A stretch of 51,399 nucleotides of DNA. Origin: an uncultured Fibrobacter sp. Its GTDB lineage: Bacteria > Fibrobacterota > Fibrobacteria > Fibrobacterales > Fibrobacteraceae. The translations under genes were made by a program, and so were the position numbers. Location: NCBI RefSeq assembly GCF_947305105.1, contig NZ_CAMZCS010000024.1, positions 1 to 51,399 on the forward strand. The letters run 5' to 3'. Below, in pieces: positions 38,502 to 45,909 of the stretch (the first letter of the stretch is position 1; each line of letters opens with the position of its first letter). Under the pieces are notes generated by a model. It had not been told where the DNA came from and did no database searches. It saw only the letters and a list, made by a program, of their open reading frames with translations.

Positions 38502-38552
38502 GGGAAGGGGAGGGGCCCTTCCCGCATATATTCAAAAAAAAGCGTTTTTTTT
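38502..38552. other. hairpin and A8/T8 palindrome between nfo and tRNA-Asn
   Basis: GGGAAGGG/CCCTTCCC (8-bp stem, 6-base loop) at 38502-38523 lacks a T run, so it is at best a weak terminator of nfo. A run of eight A, GCG, then eight T follows at 38534-38552. The A/T tracts lie 20-40 bases upstream of the tRNA -35 box, where UP elements are found. Confidence 0.45.
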
Positions 38553-38573
38553 CAAAAATTTTCAAAATTCCCC

Positions 38574-38601
38574 TTGACAAAGTTTTTTCTTTATCTATAT
38601 T
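38574..38601 (+). promoter_or_regulatory. promoter of tRNA-Asn, TTGACA-N16-TATATT
   Basis: A textbook sigma-70-type promoter: TTGACA at 38574-38579 and TATATT at 38596-38601, 20 bases before the mature tRNA. It supports TATATT as the usual -10 sequence in this genome. Confidence 0.85.
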
Positions 38602-38621
38602 TGGGGGCGTCTAACAGACGA

Positions 38622-38694
38622 TGCTTCATAGCTCAGTTGGTAGAGCCCGCGACTGTTAATCGCGTTGTCCTTGGTTCGAGTCCAAGTGAAGCAG
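38622..38694 (+). tRNA. tRNA-Asn (anticodon GTT)
   Basis: 73 bases with a complete cloverleaf: acceptor stem TGCTTCA/TGAAGCA, D arm with AGCTCAGTTGGTAGAGC, anticodon stem CGCGA/TCGCG with loop CTGTTAA (anticodon GTT at 38655-38657), T arm CTTGG-TTCGAGT-CCAAG and discriminator G. No CCA is encoded. It has its own promoter and terminator. Confidence 0.98.
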
Positions 38695-38699
38695 CTTAG

Positions 38700-38730
38700 G
38701 ACCCCGTTCGAAAGAGCGGGGTTCTTTGTT
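38700..38730 (+). terminator. terminator of tRNA-Asn
   Basis: A 9-bp stem (ACCCCGTTC/GAGCGGGGT, one G-U pair) with a GAAA tetraloop, followed by TCTTTGTTT, directly after the tRNA. Confidence 0.85.
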
Positions 38731-38752
38731 TATTCTGTAGCTTAATTTGTTA

Positions 38753-38780
38753 TTGGATTTTCTTGTCGTTTTTTTATATT
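38753..38780 (+). promoter_or_regulatory. promoter of the FISUMP/fibro-slime pair, TTGGAT-N16-TATATT
   Basis: TTGGAT at 38753 and TATATT at 38775-38780 with 16 bases between, about 40 bases before ATG 38822. Confidence 0.6.
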
Positions 38781-38821
38781 TCGCAAATAAAAAAATTACA
38801 ATGACGTGGAGGAAAAATCCA

Positions 38822-39919
38822 ATGTATAAGTCTGCTTTGTTGAGTATTTTGTTTGGCCTCTTTTTTCTCCTGAGTGCTTGTGGTGATGTCGAAGTTACGA
38901 CGTCTGAACTTGACTCAGGGCGTGGCTCCGACGATGCCGAAGCTATTGATTCTGTCAAAACCATTTACGATTTGGGCGAATGCAATAAAAAGCGTAATGG
39001 TGAAGTTGTTTTTATTCTGAAGGATGAATCGTACCGCCTTTGTCAAGGTGAAGATTGGCTGAAACTGGATGCGGATCCGGAGTCTTCGTCCTCTTCTAAA
39101 AAGGTATCGAGTTCGTCGAGCAAGAAGTCTTCTTCGTCTTCTGCCAAGTCGTCTAGTTCCTCGAAGCAAAAGTCCTCGTCTTCTGCCAAGTCATCCAGTT
39201 CGTCGAAGCCGGAATCTTCTTCCGATAAATCTAGTTCTTCCGATGAATCCAGTTCCTCCGAGGAATCCAGCTCTTCCGAGGAATCTAGCTCGTCGATACT
39301 TGATTCGTTGTTGCTGCCACGTGAACCGAATATTGACCTGTCTGTGGAATATGATTGCGAGGTGTACGATTGCGTGACAACGGCGCTCCTGAACCAGAAT
39401 ATGCTCGATTCCGGCGTGTACGGCCAGTTCCTTGATGTCCGTGATAGTCAGGTTTATCGTACCATAGCAATCGGTTCGCAGATTTGGCTTGCTCAAAATT
39501 TAAATTACATGACTGATTCTAGTCAATGCTATAACGCTTGCTCAAAATATGGACGTCTCTACTATCAGTCGGAAGCTCTGCATATTTGCCCTGAAGGATG
39601 GCATTTGCCGAGCAGCGAGGAATGGAATACCCTGGATACAATCGTCAGCGCCTTGAAAAAAAGCGACATCGGCAATGGAAATGCCTTGAAATCCATTAAT
39701 TCGTGGACCAGAGAAAAGGGAAATGACGAATTCGGATTCTCCGGTCTTGCCAGTCATTATTTCGGAAGCGTCTATATTTGCAGAGGAGATCACGGCGTGT
39801 ACTGGACATCGGACGAATATGAATATCGCTGTCTGCTGAATGACCGCTCTGACTTGTATCCTTACAAGGAAACTTATAGTAAGGATTGGGGCATGGCTGT
39901 CCGCTGCCTGATGGATTAG
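38822..39919 (+). CDS. lipoprotein with poly-Ser linker and FISUMP domain
   Basis: 365 residues from ATG 38822, which has GGAGGA in front; ATG 38801 would place that site inside the gene. Lipobox LLSAC. A short conserved stretch (about 45-85) with EVVFILKDESYRLCQGEDW comes first, then a Ser-rich linker of about 80 residues with Lys, later Glu/Asp. The C-terminal FISUMP domain follows: LAQNLNYMT, CYNACSKYGRLYYQ, HICPEGWHLPSSEEW, GVYWTSDE and final MAVRCL. It is a paralogue of the lipoprotein at 19432 but uses an acidic second half of the linker. The fibro-slime gene follows after 28 bases, so the two are likely co-expressed. Confidence 0.94.
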   Translation: MYKSALLSILFGLFFLLSACGDVEVTTSELDSGRGSDDAEAIDSVKTIYDLGECNKKRNGEVVFILKDESYRLCQGEDWLKLDADPESSSSSKKVSSSSSKKSSSSSAKSSSSSKQKSSSSAKSSSSSKPESSSDKSSSSDESSSSEESSSSEESSSSILDSLLLPREPNIDLSVEYDCEVYDCVTTALLNQNMLDSGVYGQFLDVRDSQVYRTIAIGSQIWLAQNLNYMTDSSQCYNACSKYGRLYYQSEALHICPEGWHLPSSEEWNTLDTIVSALKKSDIGNGNALKSINSWTREKGNDEFGFSGLASHYFGSVYICRGDHGVYWTSDEYEYRCLLNDRSDLYPYKETYSKDWGMAVRCLMD

Positions 39920-39947
39920 TTACTATTTTTTAATTGTGGGGTTAAAT

Positions 39948-41432
39948 ATGGACAAATTCATCTTTTTTTGTGCGGTCGGCATGCTGACTATGGCTTTCGT
40001 TGGTTGCGATTCTTCGCACACTTCTAAGCCGATTGTCATTGATGAAGAACTTGCATCGATTGATCCGGATCCGACCCAGAGCGAAGATATCAAGGCTCTG
40101 GAAGTCGTTATCCGCGATTTCTCTACAGGATTCCCTGATTTTGATAACTTCCAGTCGGAAGCTTACGAAAGCCAGGTCAGTAGTAAAATCAATCGCGAAA
40201 AATATCCTGAAACCCCCTCCGTTGACACATGGAAAACTTGGCTTTATCCCGGTTATGTCGACAATGAGGATTGGAAGGCCCGCCGTGAAATTCCTAATGG
40301 TTACGATACTTATGGCTGCGGAAATGCCCAGACGCCTAAGTATGGTATAGCTGTCGGGACTCAGGGGGCTCCTCATGACCGTACAAGTGCCACGGGAGTA
40401 TCTTTGGCTACGCCCGATTACATAAATGAAAATCTTGATGCTTCGTACGTTTGGTATGGAGAATTTGGGGCATGCAATGGCGGTAACAGAACTGTTCGCG
40501 GTTATGCTCACGAACTTTGTACCGATGCGACGGAAACGTGGGATGATTCTACAGTAACCCGTAGGTGTGATAAAGAATGTGGCGCTTATATTTGGGCCGA
40601 AAAGGTGTATATTACGCCGGGCATGGTCGAACAGAAACTTACTTTCAAGAATGGTGAAGATGGCAAGTTGAACATGCTCGAACCGGTCATTACGAAGGCG
40701 CGCGACGCATGTGACAACATGTATTTTGAATTGTGGTTTACAGACAACTCAATGAATAAAACTTCCGAAGGAACGCTCGAACTCAAGCAAAAAGAGTCAG
40801 AGACGGGACTTTGGTATGACTGGAATAATGGTGGGTTCTATCCTCTAGATTCCGTTGAAGATGATGGCAAATGGAAGTCTATAAATACTAAGTTCGAAAA
40901 CCAATTTGGTCCGCAAAGTTTGACGATTTATTGTCCGCCTTACAATTATATATATGCGTCAACTCAAACGGATCGGTTTGGGTCGCAAACAAATAATCTT
41001 TGCTCGGCATGGTTGAATGCAGGTGGGCCGAGAGTTGAAGATGCGGCTTTGACTGCTGCCATGAGAGATGCTCGGGCTGGGTTAGTTAATCTCCGCAATT
41101 CCGGCTTTACTATGATGGGGTATGCTCCGTTCAAGTATAAGAAGGGTGCCGGCAAGATGTTCGAGTTTACTTCGCTGGACGATATGTGGGTTTTTGTCGA
41201 TGGCGTTATGGTGCTGGATTTGGGCGGCACCTCGTCGCCCAAGAAAGGTTGGGTTGAATTGGATCGGCTCGCAGTGAACAGTCATGGATGCCATTCGGAC
41301 GACCCCTTGCAGGCTTACTGTAGAGGGAAAATTGAAAATGATGGATCCTGGAAAGACGGTACTTGGCACCATTTGCATGTTTTCTATGCAAATCGGCATT
41401 CCAGCAATTCAACGCTCTACATGAGTTTCTAG
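39948..41432 (+). CDS. fibro-slime domain lipoprotein
   Basis: 494 residues from ATG 39948, with GGGG upstream. Lipobox FVGC. The mature protein opens with VVIRDFSTGFPDFDNF and closes around FEFTSLDDMWVFVDGVMVLD and GTWHHLHVFYA. These are the two halves of the fibro-slime domain, a PA14-like lectin fold described from F. succinogenes and Myxococcus. Fibro-slime proteins are linked to adhesion to cellulose. Here the two halves are separated by about 250 residues with several Cys, longer than in the compact form. It is the second gene of a FISUMP/fibro-slime pair and ends in a strong terminator. Confidence 0.94.
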   Translation: MDKFIFFCAVGMLTMAFVGCDSSHTSKPIVIDEELASIDPDPTQSEDIKALEVVIRDFSTGFPDFDNFQSEAYESQVSSKINREKYPETPSVDTWKTWLYPGYVDNEDWKARREIPNGYDTYGCGNAQTPKYGIAVGTQGAPHDRTSATGVSLATPDYINENLDASYVWYGEFGACNGGNRTVRGYAHELCTDATETWDDSTVTRRCDKECGAYIWAEKVYITPGMVEQKLTFKNGEDGKLNMLEPVITKARDACDNMYFELWFTDNSMNKTSEGTLELKQKESETGLWYDWNNGGFYPLDSVEDDGKWKSINTKFENQFGPQSLTIYCPPYNYIYASTQTDRFGSQTNNLCSAWLNAGGPRVEDAALTAAMRDARAGLVNLRNSGFTMMGYAPFKYKKGAGKMFEFTSLDDMWVFVDGVMVLDLGGTSSPKKGWVELDRLAVNSHGCHSDDPLQAYCRGKIENDGSWKDGTWHHLHVFYANRHSSNSTLYMSF

Positions 41433-41446
41433 AAAGTTCATACAAC

Positions 41447-41480
41447 AGAGACCTGCCTTCGTGGTGGGTCTCTTTTTTTT
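41447..41480 (+). terminator. terminator after the fibro-slime gene
   Basis: AGAGACC/GGTCTCT stem of 7 bp with some inner pairing, followed by eight T. Confidence 0.9.
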
Positions 41481-41493
41481 GATAGGAAATTTT

Positions 41494-41499
41494 TATATT
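41494..41499 (+). promoter_or_regulatory. -10 box TATATT, 6 bases before the exported-protein start
   Basis: TATATT, then TCGGAT, then ATG 41506. No Shine-Dalgarno sequence. Its -35 region would overlap the T run of the preceding terminator. Confidence 0.5.
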
Positions 41500-41505
41500 T
41501 CGGAT

Positions 41506-41907
41506 ATGCTCAAGAAAATTTTTATCGCTATTCTCGCAGCGGCCGCGTTCGCGCTGGCGGCTGATCCAGTCACTATCGAAGGCCGCCTGACCGAAATCCC
41601 GGGCAAGATGCCGAGCAACGACTTGTACAGCTACGTGTACGTGTTCAAGTACAAGGTGTTGAAGGTCGTCTCTGGCAAGCTCGATGCCAAGGAAGTGCTG
41701 GTGGGCGTTTACAACCCGCTCATTGCACGCGGCAAGGTCAAAGACAAGATGGCCGACAAGAGCAAGGGCAACGTGGGCGAGTTCAAGGCGAAGGCCAAGC
41801 ACACGCTCAAGATTGTGCCGCTCGAGGGAAACTGGGACGGAGCCGTCGAAGACGAATACTTTGACGACGAATCCCCGCGCTATCTGGCCATAGAGGTGAA
41901 CGAGTAA
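41506..41907 (+). CDS. small exported protein of unknown function
   Basis: 133 residues from ATG 41506; the longer in-frame ORF from 41461 starts inside the terminator stem. The signal peptide ends near ALAAD (residue 19). The mature part is beta-rich, with many Val, Lys and Tyr (YVYVFKYKVLKVVSGK, then ITTL-like strands) and an acidic C-terminus. Not recognised. It is separated from the MBOAT gene only by a hairpin-forming repeat array and may belong to the same cluster. Confidence 0.8.
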   Translation: MLKKIFIAILAAAAFALAADPVTIEGRLTEIPGKMPSNDLYSYVYVFKYKVLKVVSGKLDAKEVLVGVYNPLIARGKVKDKMADKSKGNVGEFKAKAKHTLKIVPLEGNWDGAVEDEYFDDESPRYLAIEVNE

Positions 41908-41910
41908 TCG

Positions 41911-42006
41911 GTAAACAGTGGTTAGTAAACAGTGGTTAGTAAATAGGGCGGCTTCGCCGCGATTATAAATCCTAACCACCAACCACTAATCACCAACCAC
42001 TAGCTT
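41911..42006. repeat. inverted pair of 7-base repeat arrays forming a long hairpin
   Basis: Left arm: GTAAACA, GTGGTTA, GTAAACA, GTGGTTA, GTAAATA. Centre: GCGGC-TTC-GCCGC. Right arm: CTAACCA, CCAACCA, CTAATCA, CCAACCA, CTAGCTT. The right arm is the imperfect reverse complement of the left, so nearly the whole spacer could fold into one stem. It fills the gap between the exported protein and the MBOAT start with no ordinary ribosome-binding site. Confidence 0.82.
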
Positions 42007-43425
42007 ATGGTTTTTTCTTCCCAGATATTCCTGTTCTACTTTTTGCCGACGTTCTTGGTTGGCTATTTTGTGCTGTTCCGTGCCGGGGTCAAGCATTCCG
42101 GCTTGAACTTCTTCATCACTGTTTTCAGTTACATTTTTTACGGCTGGCTCGAACCGTGGCTCGTGTTCCTGATGTTCGGCTCGACGCTCGTGGTGTACGT
42201 GAGCGGGCGGTTCATCTCGGCTCCGGGGGCGAGCAAGCGGCAGCGTAACCTGGCGCTCCTCGCGGCGATTGTCGTGAACCTCGGTGCGCTCGGGTTCTTC
42301 AAGTACTACATGTTCGGCATGGGTGTCATCAACGATGTGGTAGCGAAGCTCGGTTGCGAACCGTTCTCGGTGATGACGGTGCTCTTGCCGGTGGGCATCT
42401 CGTTCTATACGTTCCAGTCCATGAGCTATGCGATTGACGTGTGGCGCGGTACGGCTCCTCCGGTCAAGGACTTCGTGACGTTCGCCTGCTACGTAGCGCT
42501 TTTCCCGCAACTTGTCGCGGGCCCGATTGTGCGCTACAATACGGTGGCCGAGGAACTCGCAACCCGCACGCATACGCTCGAGAACTTCGTGCGCGGCATC
42601 ATGTTCTTCAGTTTCGGCTTTGCCGAAAAGATTTTCCTTGCGAACCAGGTGGGCATCATCGCCGACCGCGTGTTTGCGGCAGACGCCCCCGGCGTGTTGA
42701 ACTGCTGGTGGGGTAGCCTTGCCTACATGTTCCAGATTTACTTCGACTTCTCGGCGTACAGCAACATGGCGATTGGCCTTGGCCTGATGCTCGGGTTCCA
42801 TTTCCCGCGCAACTTCAACGGCCCGTACCGTTCGGGGAGCATTACCGAATTCTGGAAGCGCTGGCATATTTCTCTCACGAGCTGGTTCCGTGATTACCTC
42901 TACATTGCGCTCGGCGGAAACCGTGTGGGCAAGAAACGCCTGTACTTTAATTTGTTCATGGTCATGTTCTTGAGCGGCGTGTGGCACGGCGCGAACTGGA
43001 CGTTCGTTTGCTGGGGCCTGTACCATGCCTTCTTCATGATTCTGGAACGTGCAAACAACAAGAACGCGCTCTACTACAAGGCGCCCCGCGTGGTGCAGAT
43101 TCTCATTACGCAGGTGATTGTGCTGTTTGGCTGGGTGCTGTTCCGTGCCGATAACATTGGCGAGGCGTGGCGCATGTGGAAATCGATGCTCGGGCTTATG
43201 CCGGTAAGTGGCGCCGATGCCATCCTGACTGCCGAGATCTTCACGCCGACGTGTGTGGTGTTCATGGCGGTGGCGGGCCTGCTTTCGTTCTGGAAGTTCC
43301 GCAGTTTCGACTGGTGTAACGAGGTGAAATTCTGGAAGGCGGTGGTCGCCCTCGGGCTCTTTGTGCTCGCGACGCTTGCGCTATTTACCCAGAGCTACAA
43401 CCCGTTCCTTTATTTCCAGTTCTAG
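42007..43425 (+). CDS. MBOAT-family O-acyltransferase (AlgI/DltB-like)
   Basis: 472 residues with ten or so membrane helices. MBOAT proteins pass acyl (usually acetyl) groups across the inner membrane for transfer to polysaccharides or teichoic acids. Seen: SQIFLFYFLPTF at the start as in AlgI, LPVGISFYTFQSMSYAIDVW, FPQLVAGPIVRY, FWKRWHISLTSWFRDYLY and the catalytic His327 in GVWHGANWTF. The usual partner, a periplasmic SGNH/AlgJ/AlgX-type transferase, is not next to it. Instead an outer-membrane-type protein and a lipoprotein follow. The start is ATG 42007 at the end of the repeat hairpin. Confidence 0.95.
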   Translation: MVFSSQIFLFYFLPTFLVGYFVLFRAGVKHSGLNFFITVFSYIFYGWLEPWLVFLMFGSTLVVYVSGRFISAPGASKRQRNLALLAAIVVNLGALGFFKYYMFGMGVINDVVAKLGCEPFSVMTVLLPVGISFYTFQSMSYAIDVWRGTAPPVKDFVTFACYVALFPQLVAGPIVRYNTVAEELATRTHTLENFVRGIMFFSFGFAEKIFLANQVGIIADRVFAADAPGVLNCWWGSLAYMFQIYFDFSAYSNMAIGLGLMLGFHFPRNFNGPYRSGSITEFWKRWHISLTSWFRDYLYIALGGNRVGKKRLYFNLFMVMFLSGVWHGANWTFVCWGLYHAFFMILERANNKNALYYKAPRVVQILITQVIVLFGWVLFRADNIGEAWRMWKSMLGLMPVSGADAILTAEIFTPTCVVFMAVAGLLSFWKFRSFDWCNEVKFWKAVVALGLFVLATLALFTQSYNPFLYFQF

Positions 43426-43460
43426 GACGCCTCTAAAAATTTTTTTTCTAATTTATGGAC

Positions 43461-44705
43461 ATGTTGATGCGGAAAATTTTAGGACGTGCTCTTTGCCTGC
43501 TTTCGCTCGCGGCGAGTTTCTCCATTGCCGATGCGATCCCTGCCGGGGCGCTTTCGGCGGGTGCTTCGCAGACGCGTGACCAGCAACTCCGCGAAATTCG
43601 CGATGTGATGCGCGGTGGACGAGGTGGATTCTTGGACGTGGGTTTCAACTATTTGCCCCTTCCGAGCCAGACTCCTTTGGAGAGCCCTTACGGTGAACAC
43701 GACGGTTTTGCCTTCAGGCACCATTTTGCTGGTTTCGGCAGTGGCGAGGTTGCCAAGCACACTCAGCTCGGTGCATTGCTGTGGTTCGAACGTTCTGGCT
43801 GGGATGGCGAGGACTTCTTTCTCTTCCCGCAGTATAACGATTTCTCGCATGTGTCTTCCATGACGACCTGGGGGCTTACTTTTACCCAGATAAAGTATGA
43901 TGTAACTCTTGCAGGGGGTATGCAACACTACAACGTGGAGCGTATCGGCGATATCTATCCCGAAGAGAACGATTCCCTGCTTTACTCCTGGGCACACTTG
44001 CGTTGGGGACACCTCAGCTTACAGGGAAATTTCCACCGTTCCGACGTGCGTTTTTTGCGCTTGTCGCTGGACTTGGAATCACGGTTTGTTTACGGCGGTT
44101 CGGCTCGCGGAATCTTGACTTATTTGCCCAATGTCGATGTCACGGTGTACAATCACTCTGCAGATCGGTTCAGTGCCGACAATTACCGTGTGAATTGGGA
44201 ACAGAATTTGTACGGACAAATCCTTTATGCTGAAGTCTCGTACGATTTCCCCGACGACGGATTCCATTCGGCAGCACTCAAGTATTACCCGGATCCTTCG
44301 CGCATGGTGGCCTTCGAGGCAACTTGCATTCGCCGGGACAAGAATATCGACGGTACGGACGACCTCCTTTGGGGTGGTGCGGTTGAGTTCCCGTTTGTCC
44401 GCTTTGCCTATAATTCCTCTTACGAATACGAAAACTTTTTCCATGCCAAGGGAACGTTCATTGTCGAGTTCCAGTTCAACCTGGCAGCGATTGACGGTTT
44501 CTTGTTTGCTCGTGGCGGCACGCGTTCGGCCCCGCTCGAGACGATTAATATCGAAAAGAAAAACAAGGACAATCCGCCCGAGGGTGATGGCCTGATTCAC
44601 TTGAATCCCTCAGATGCCTCGACTTCGGTCGGGAACAAGCCAAAGACTCTTGAAGCGACCGGAATCCGCTATGAAAAGTCCGGTAGCGGGAATGGAGGTC
44701 ACTAA
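43461..44705 (+). CDS. exported, probably outer-membrane protein of unknown function
   Basis: 414 residues from ATG 43461; ATG 43455 is possible and adds two residues. TAATTT ends 6 bases before 43461 and there is no Shine-Dalgarno sequence. The signal peptide ends near SIADA. The body is full of alternating aromatic beta-strands (GALLWFERSGWDGEDFFLF, FAYNSSYEYENFF) as in outer-membrane barrels, then a disordered, charged tail of about 65 residues that does not end in an aromatic. Not recognised. It overlaps the following lipoprotein gene by one base, so the pair is translationally coupled and they may act together. Confidence 0.75.
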   Translation: MLMRKILGRALCLLSLAASFSIADAIPAGALSAGASQTRDQQLREIRDVMRGGRGGFLDVGFNYLPLPSQTPLESPYGEHDGFAFRHHFAGFGSGEVAKHTQLGALLWFERSGWDGEDFFLFPQYNDFSHVSSMTTWGLTFTQIKYDVTLAGGMQHYNVERIGDIYPEENDSLLYSWAHLRWGHLSLQGNFHRSDVRFLRLSLDLESRFVYGGSARGILTYLPNVDVTVYNHSADRFSADNYRVNWEQNLYGQILYAEVSYDFPDDGFHSAALKYYPDPSRMVAFEATCIRRDKNIDGTDDLLWGGAVEFPFVRFAYNSSYEYENFFHAKGTFIVEFQFNLAAIDGFLFARGGTRSAPLETINIEKKNKDNPPEGDGLIHLNPSDASTSVGNKPKTLEATGIRYEKSGSGNGGH

Positions 44706-45118
44706 TGGTTCGTTCTGTAATGAAAGCATTTGTTCGTCCGATGTTTGCTTTTTGCATCCTTTGTGCTCTGTCTCTTTCGCTAACCGGTTGTTTGAGTCAT
44801 TGGTTCATCGAATCCGAGACTCGACTCCAGGTGGAAAACGCGACCGAAGATTATTCCATTCTCTCGCTGGATGTCGTGTCACTTGATGGTAGCGTTTATT
44901 CTTCGTGGATCGACGAGACTGTTTTACCGGGTGAACGCAGCCGCGTCGTGGCCGGCGATTGGGTGGGCGAGTTCAAGATTCGCGTGAAGTACACCGAAAG
45001 TGCGGACGCGAGTGGCGATACGCTCGTGGATTACCGGATGCTGGATTTTGATGGCGGCAGCATGTACCTGCGTGTCACTGCTTCCGATAAGGGCAAGCTG
45101 GAATATAAGTTCCGCTAG
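44705..45118 (+). CDS. small lipoprotein of unknown function
   Basis: 137 residues. The ATG overlaps the previous stop (TAATG). Lipobox SLTGC at about residue 28. The mature 110 residues look like a single beta-sandwich (LQVENATEDYSILSLDVVS, GEFKIRVKY, MYLRVTASDKGKLEYKF). A likely accessory of the preceding outer-membrane-type protein. A terminator follows. Confidence 0.8.
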   Translation: MVRSVMKAFVRPMFAFCILCALSLSLTGCLSHWFIESETRLQVENATEDYSILSLDVVSLDGSVYSSWIDETVLPGERSRVVAGDWVGEFKIRVKYTESADASGDTLVDYRMLDFDGGSMYLRVTASDKGKLEYKFR

Positions 45119-45147
45119 CCAGTCTCTGTCTAGTTTGTTTGATATTT

Positions 45148-45173
45148 GCCGGTGCTGTTTGCGCCGGCTTTTT
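45148..45173 (+). terminator. terminator after the MBOAT-cluster lipoprotein
   Basis: GCCGGTGC/GCGCCGGC stem of 8 bp (one G-U pair), 5-base loop, then five T. It lies between convergent genes and suits only the plus strand. Confidence 0.85.
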
Positions 45174-45181
45174 CGTGCCCG

Positions 45182-45859
45182 CTACTTTATGCTCCAATCG
45201 ATGGGTTCGAGGCCCTTGTTTTGCAGATAAGCGTTCGCTTTGCTGAAGTGCCTGCAGCCGAAGAACCCACGGTATGCCGATAGCGGGCTGGGGTGCGGGG
45301 CCGTGAGGATGAGGTGGCCGCGGCCGGGCGCTATCAGGGATTGCTTCTTGATGGCGAAGCTGCCCCAGAGCAGGAATACGAGGTTTTCGCGGACTTGCGA
45401 GAGCCTCTGGATGATGGTGTCGGTGAATTGCTGCCAGCCGATGCCTGCATGGCTTGCCGCCATGTGGGCGCGCACGGTGAGGGACGCATTGAGGAGCAAC
45501 ACTCCTTGCTGTGCCCAGCATTCTAGGTTGCCATGGGGCGGGGGCGTGATGCCGAGATCGTCGTGGAGTTCCTGGAAAATGTTGATAAGCGATGGCGGCG
45601 GCTCGATGCCGACGGGGACAGAAAAACAGAGCCCGTGTGCCTGGCCTGGATTGTGGTAGGGGTCCTGGCCGATGATGACCGCCTTCACCTTGTCGACAGG
45701 GCAGAAGTCGAGTGCTGCAAAAATTTTGGAGCCGGGAGGGTAGACAACGTGGTGCTCCGCTTTTTCTTTTAGGAGGACTTCCTTGATTTTTTTGAAGTAG
45801 GGTTGCTCGAATTGGTCTTGCAGGAGGTCGAGCCAGGATTGTTCAAGTTTGACGGACAT
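45182..45859 (-). CDS. ung: uracil-DNA glycosylase
   Basis: 225 residues, normal length for family 1 UDG. Removes uracil from DNA. Seen: catalytic GQDPYHNPGQAHGLCFSV, LLLNASLTVR and the DNA-intercalating HPSPLSAYRGF. The spacer before the gene is a 7-base repeat array that reaches into the upstream methyltransferase gene, and no good ribosome-binding site is visible. Confidence 0.97.
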   Translation of the reverse strand: MSVKLEQSWLDLLQDQFEQPYFKKIKEVLLKEKAEHHVVYPPGSKIFAALDFCPVDKVKAVIIGQDPYHNPGQAHGLCFSVPVGIEPPPSLINIFQELHDDLGITPPPHGNLECWAQQGVLLLNASLTVRAHMAASHAGIGWQQFTDTIIQRLSQVRENLVFLLWGSFAIKKQSLIAPGRGHLILTAPHPSPLSAYRGFFGCRHFSKANAYLQNKGLEPIDWSIK

Positions 45860-45867
45860 GGGGAATA

Positions 45868-45909
45868 GTGGTTGGTAAACAGTGGTTAGTGGTTAGAGGC
45901 TGGAGGCTC
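45868..45909. repeat. 7-base tandem repeat array overlapping the end of the methyltransferase gene
   Basis: Six consecutive heptamers: GTGGTTG, GTAAACA, GTGGTTA, GTGGTTA, GAGGCTG, GAGGCTC. The units GTAAACA and GTGGTTA are identical to those at 41911-41938. The part beyond 45886 lies inside the methyltransferase reading frame. Confidence 0.82.
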
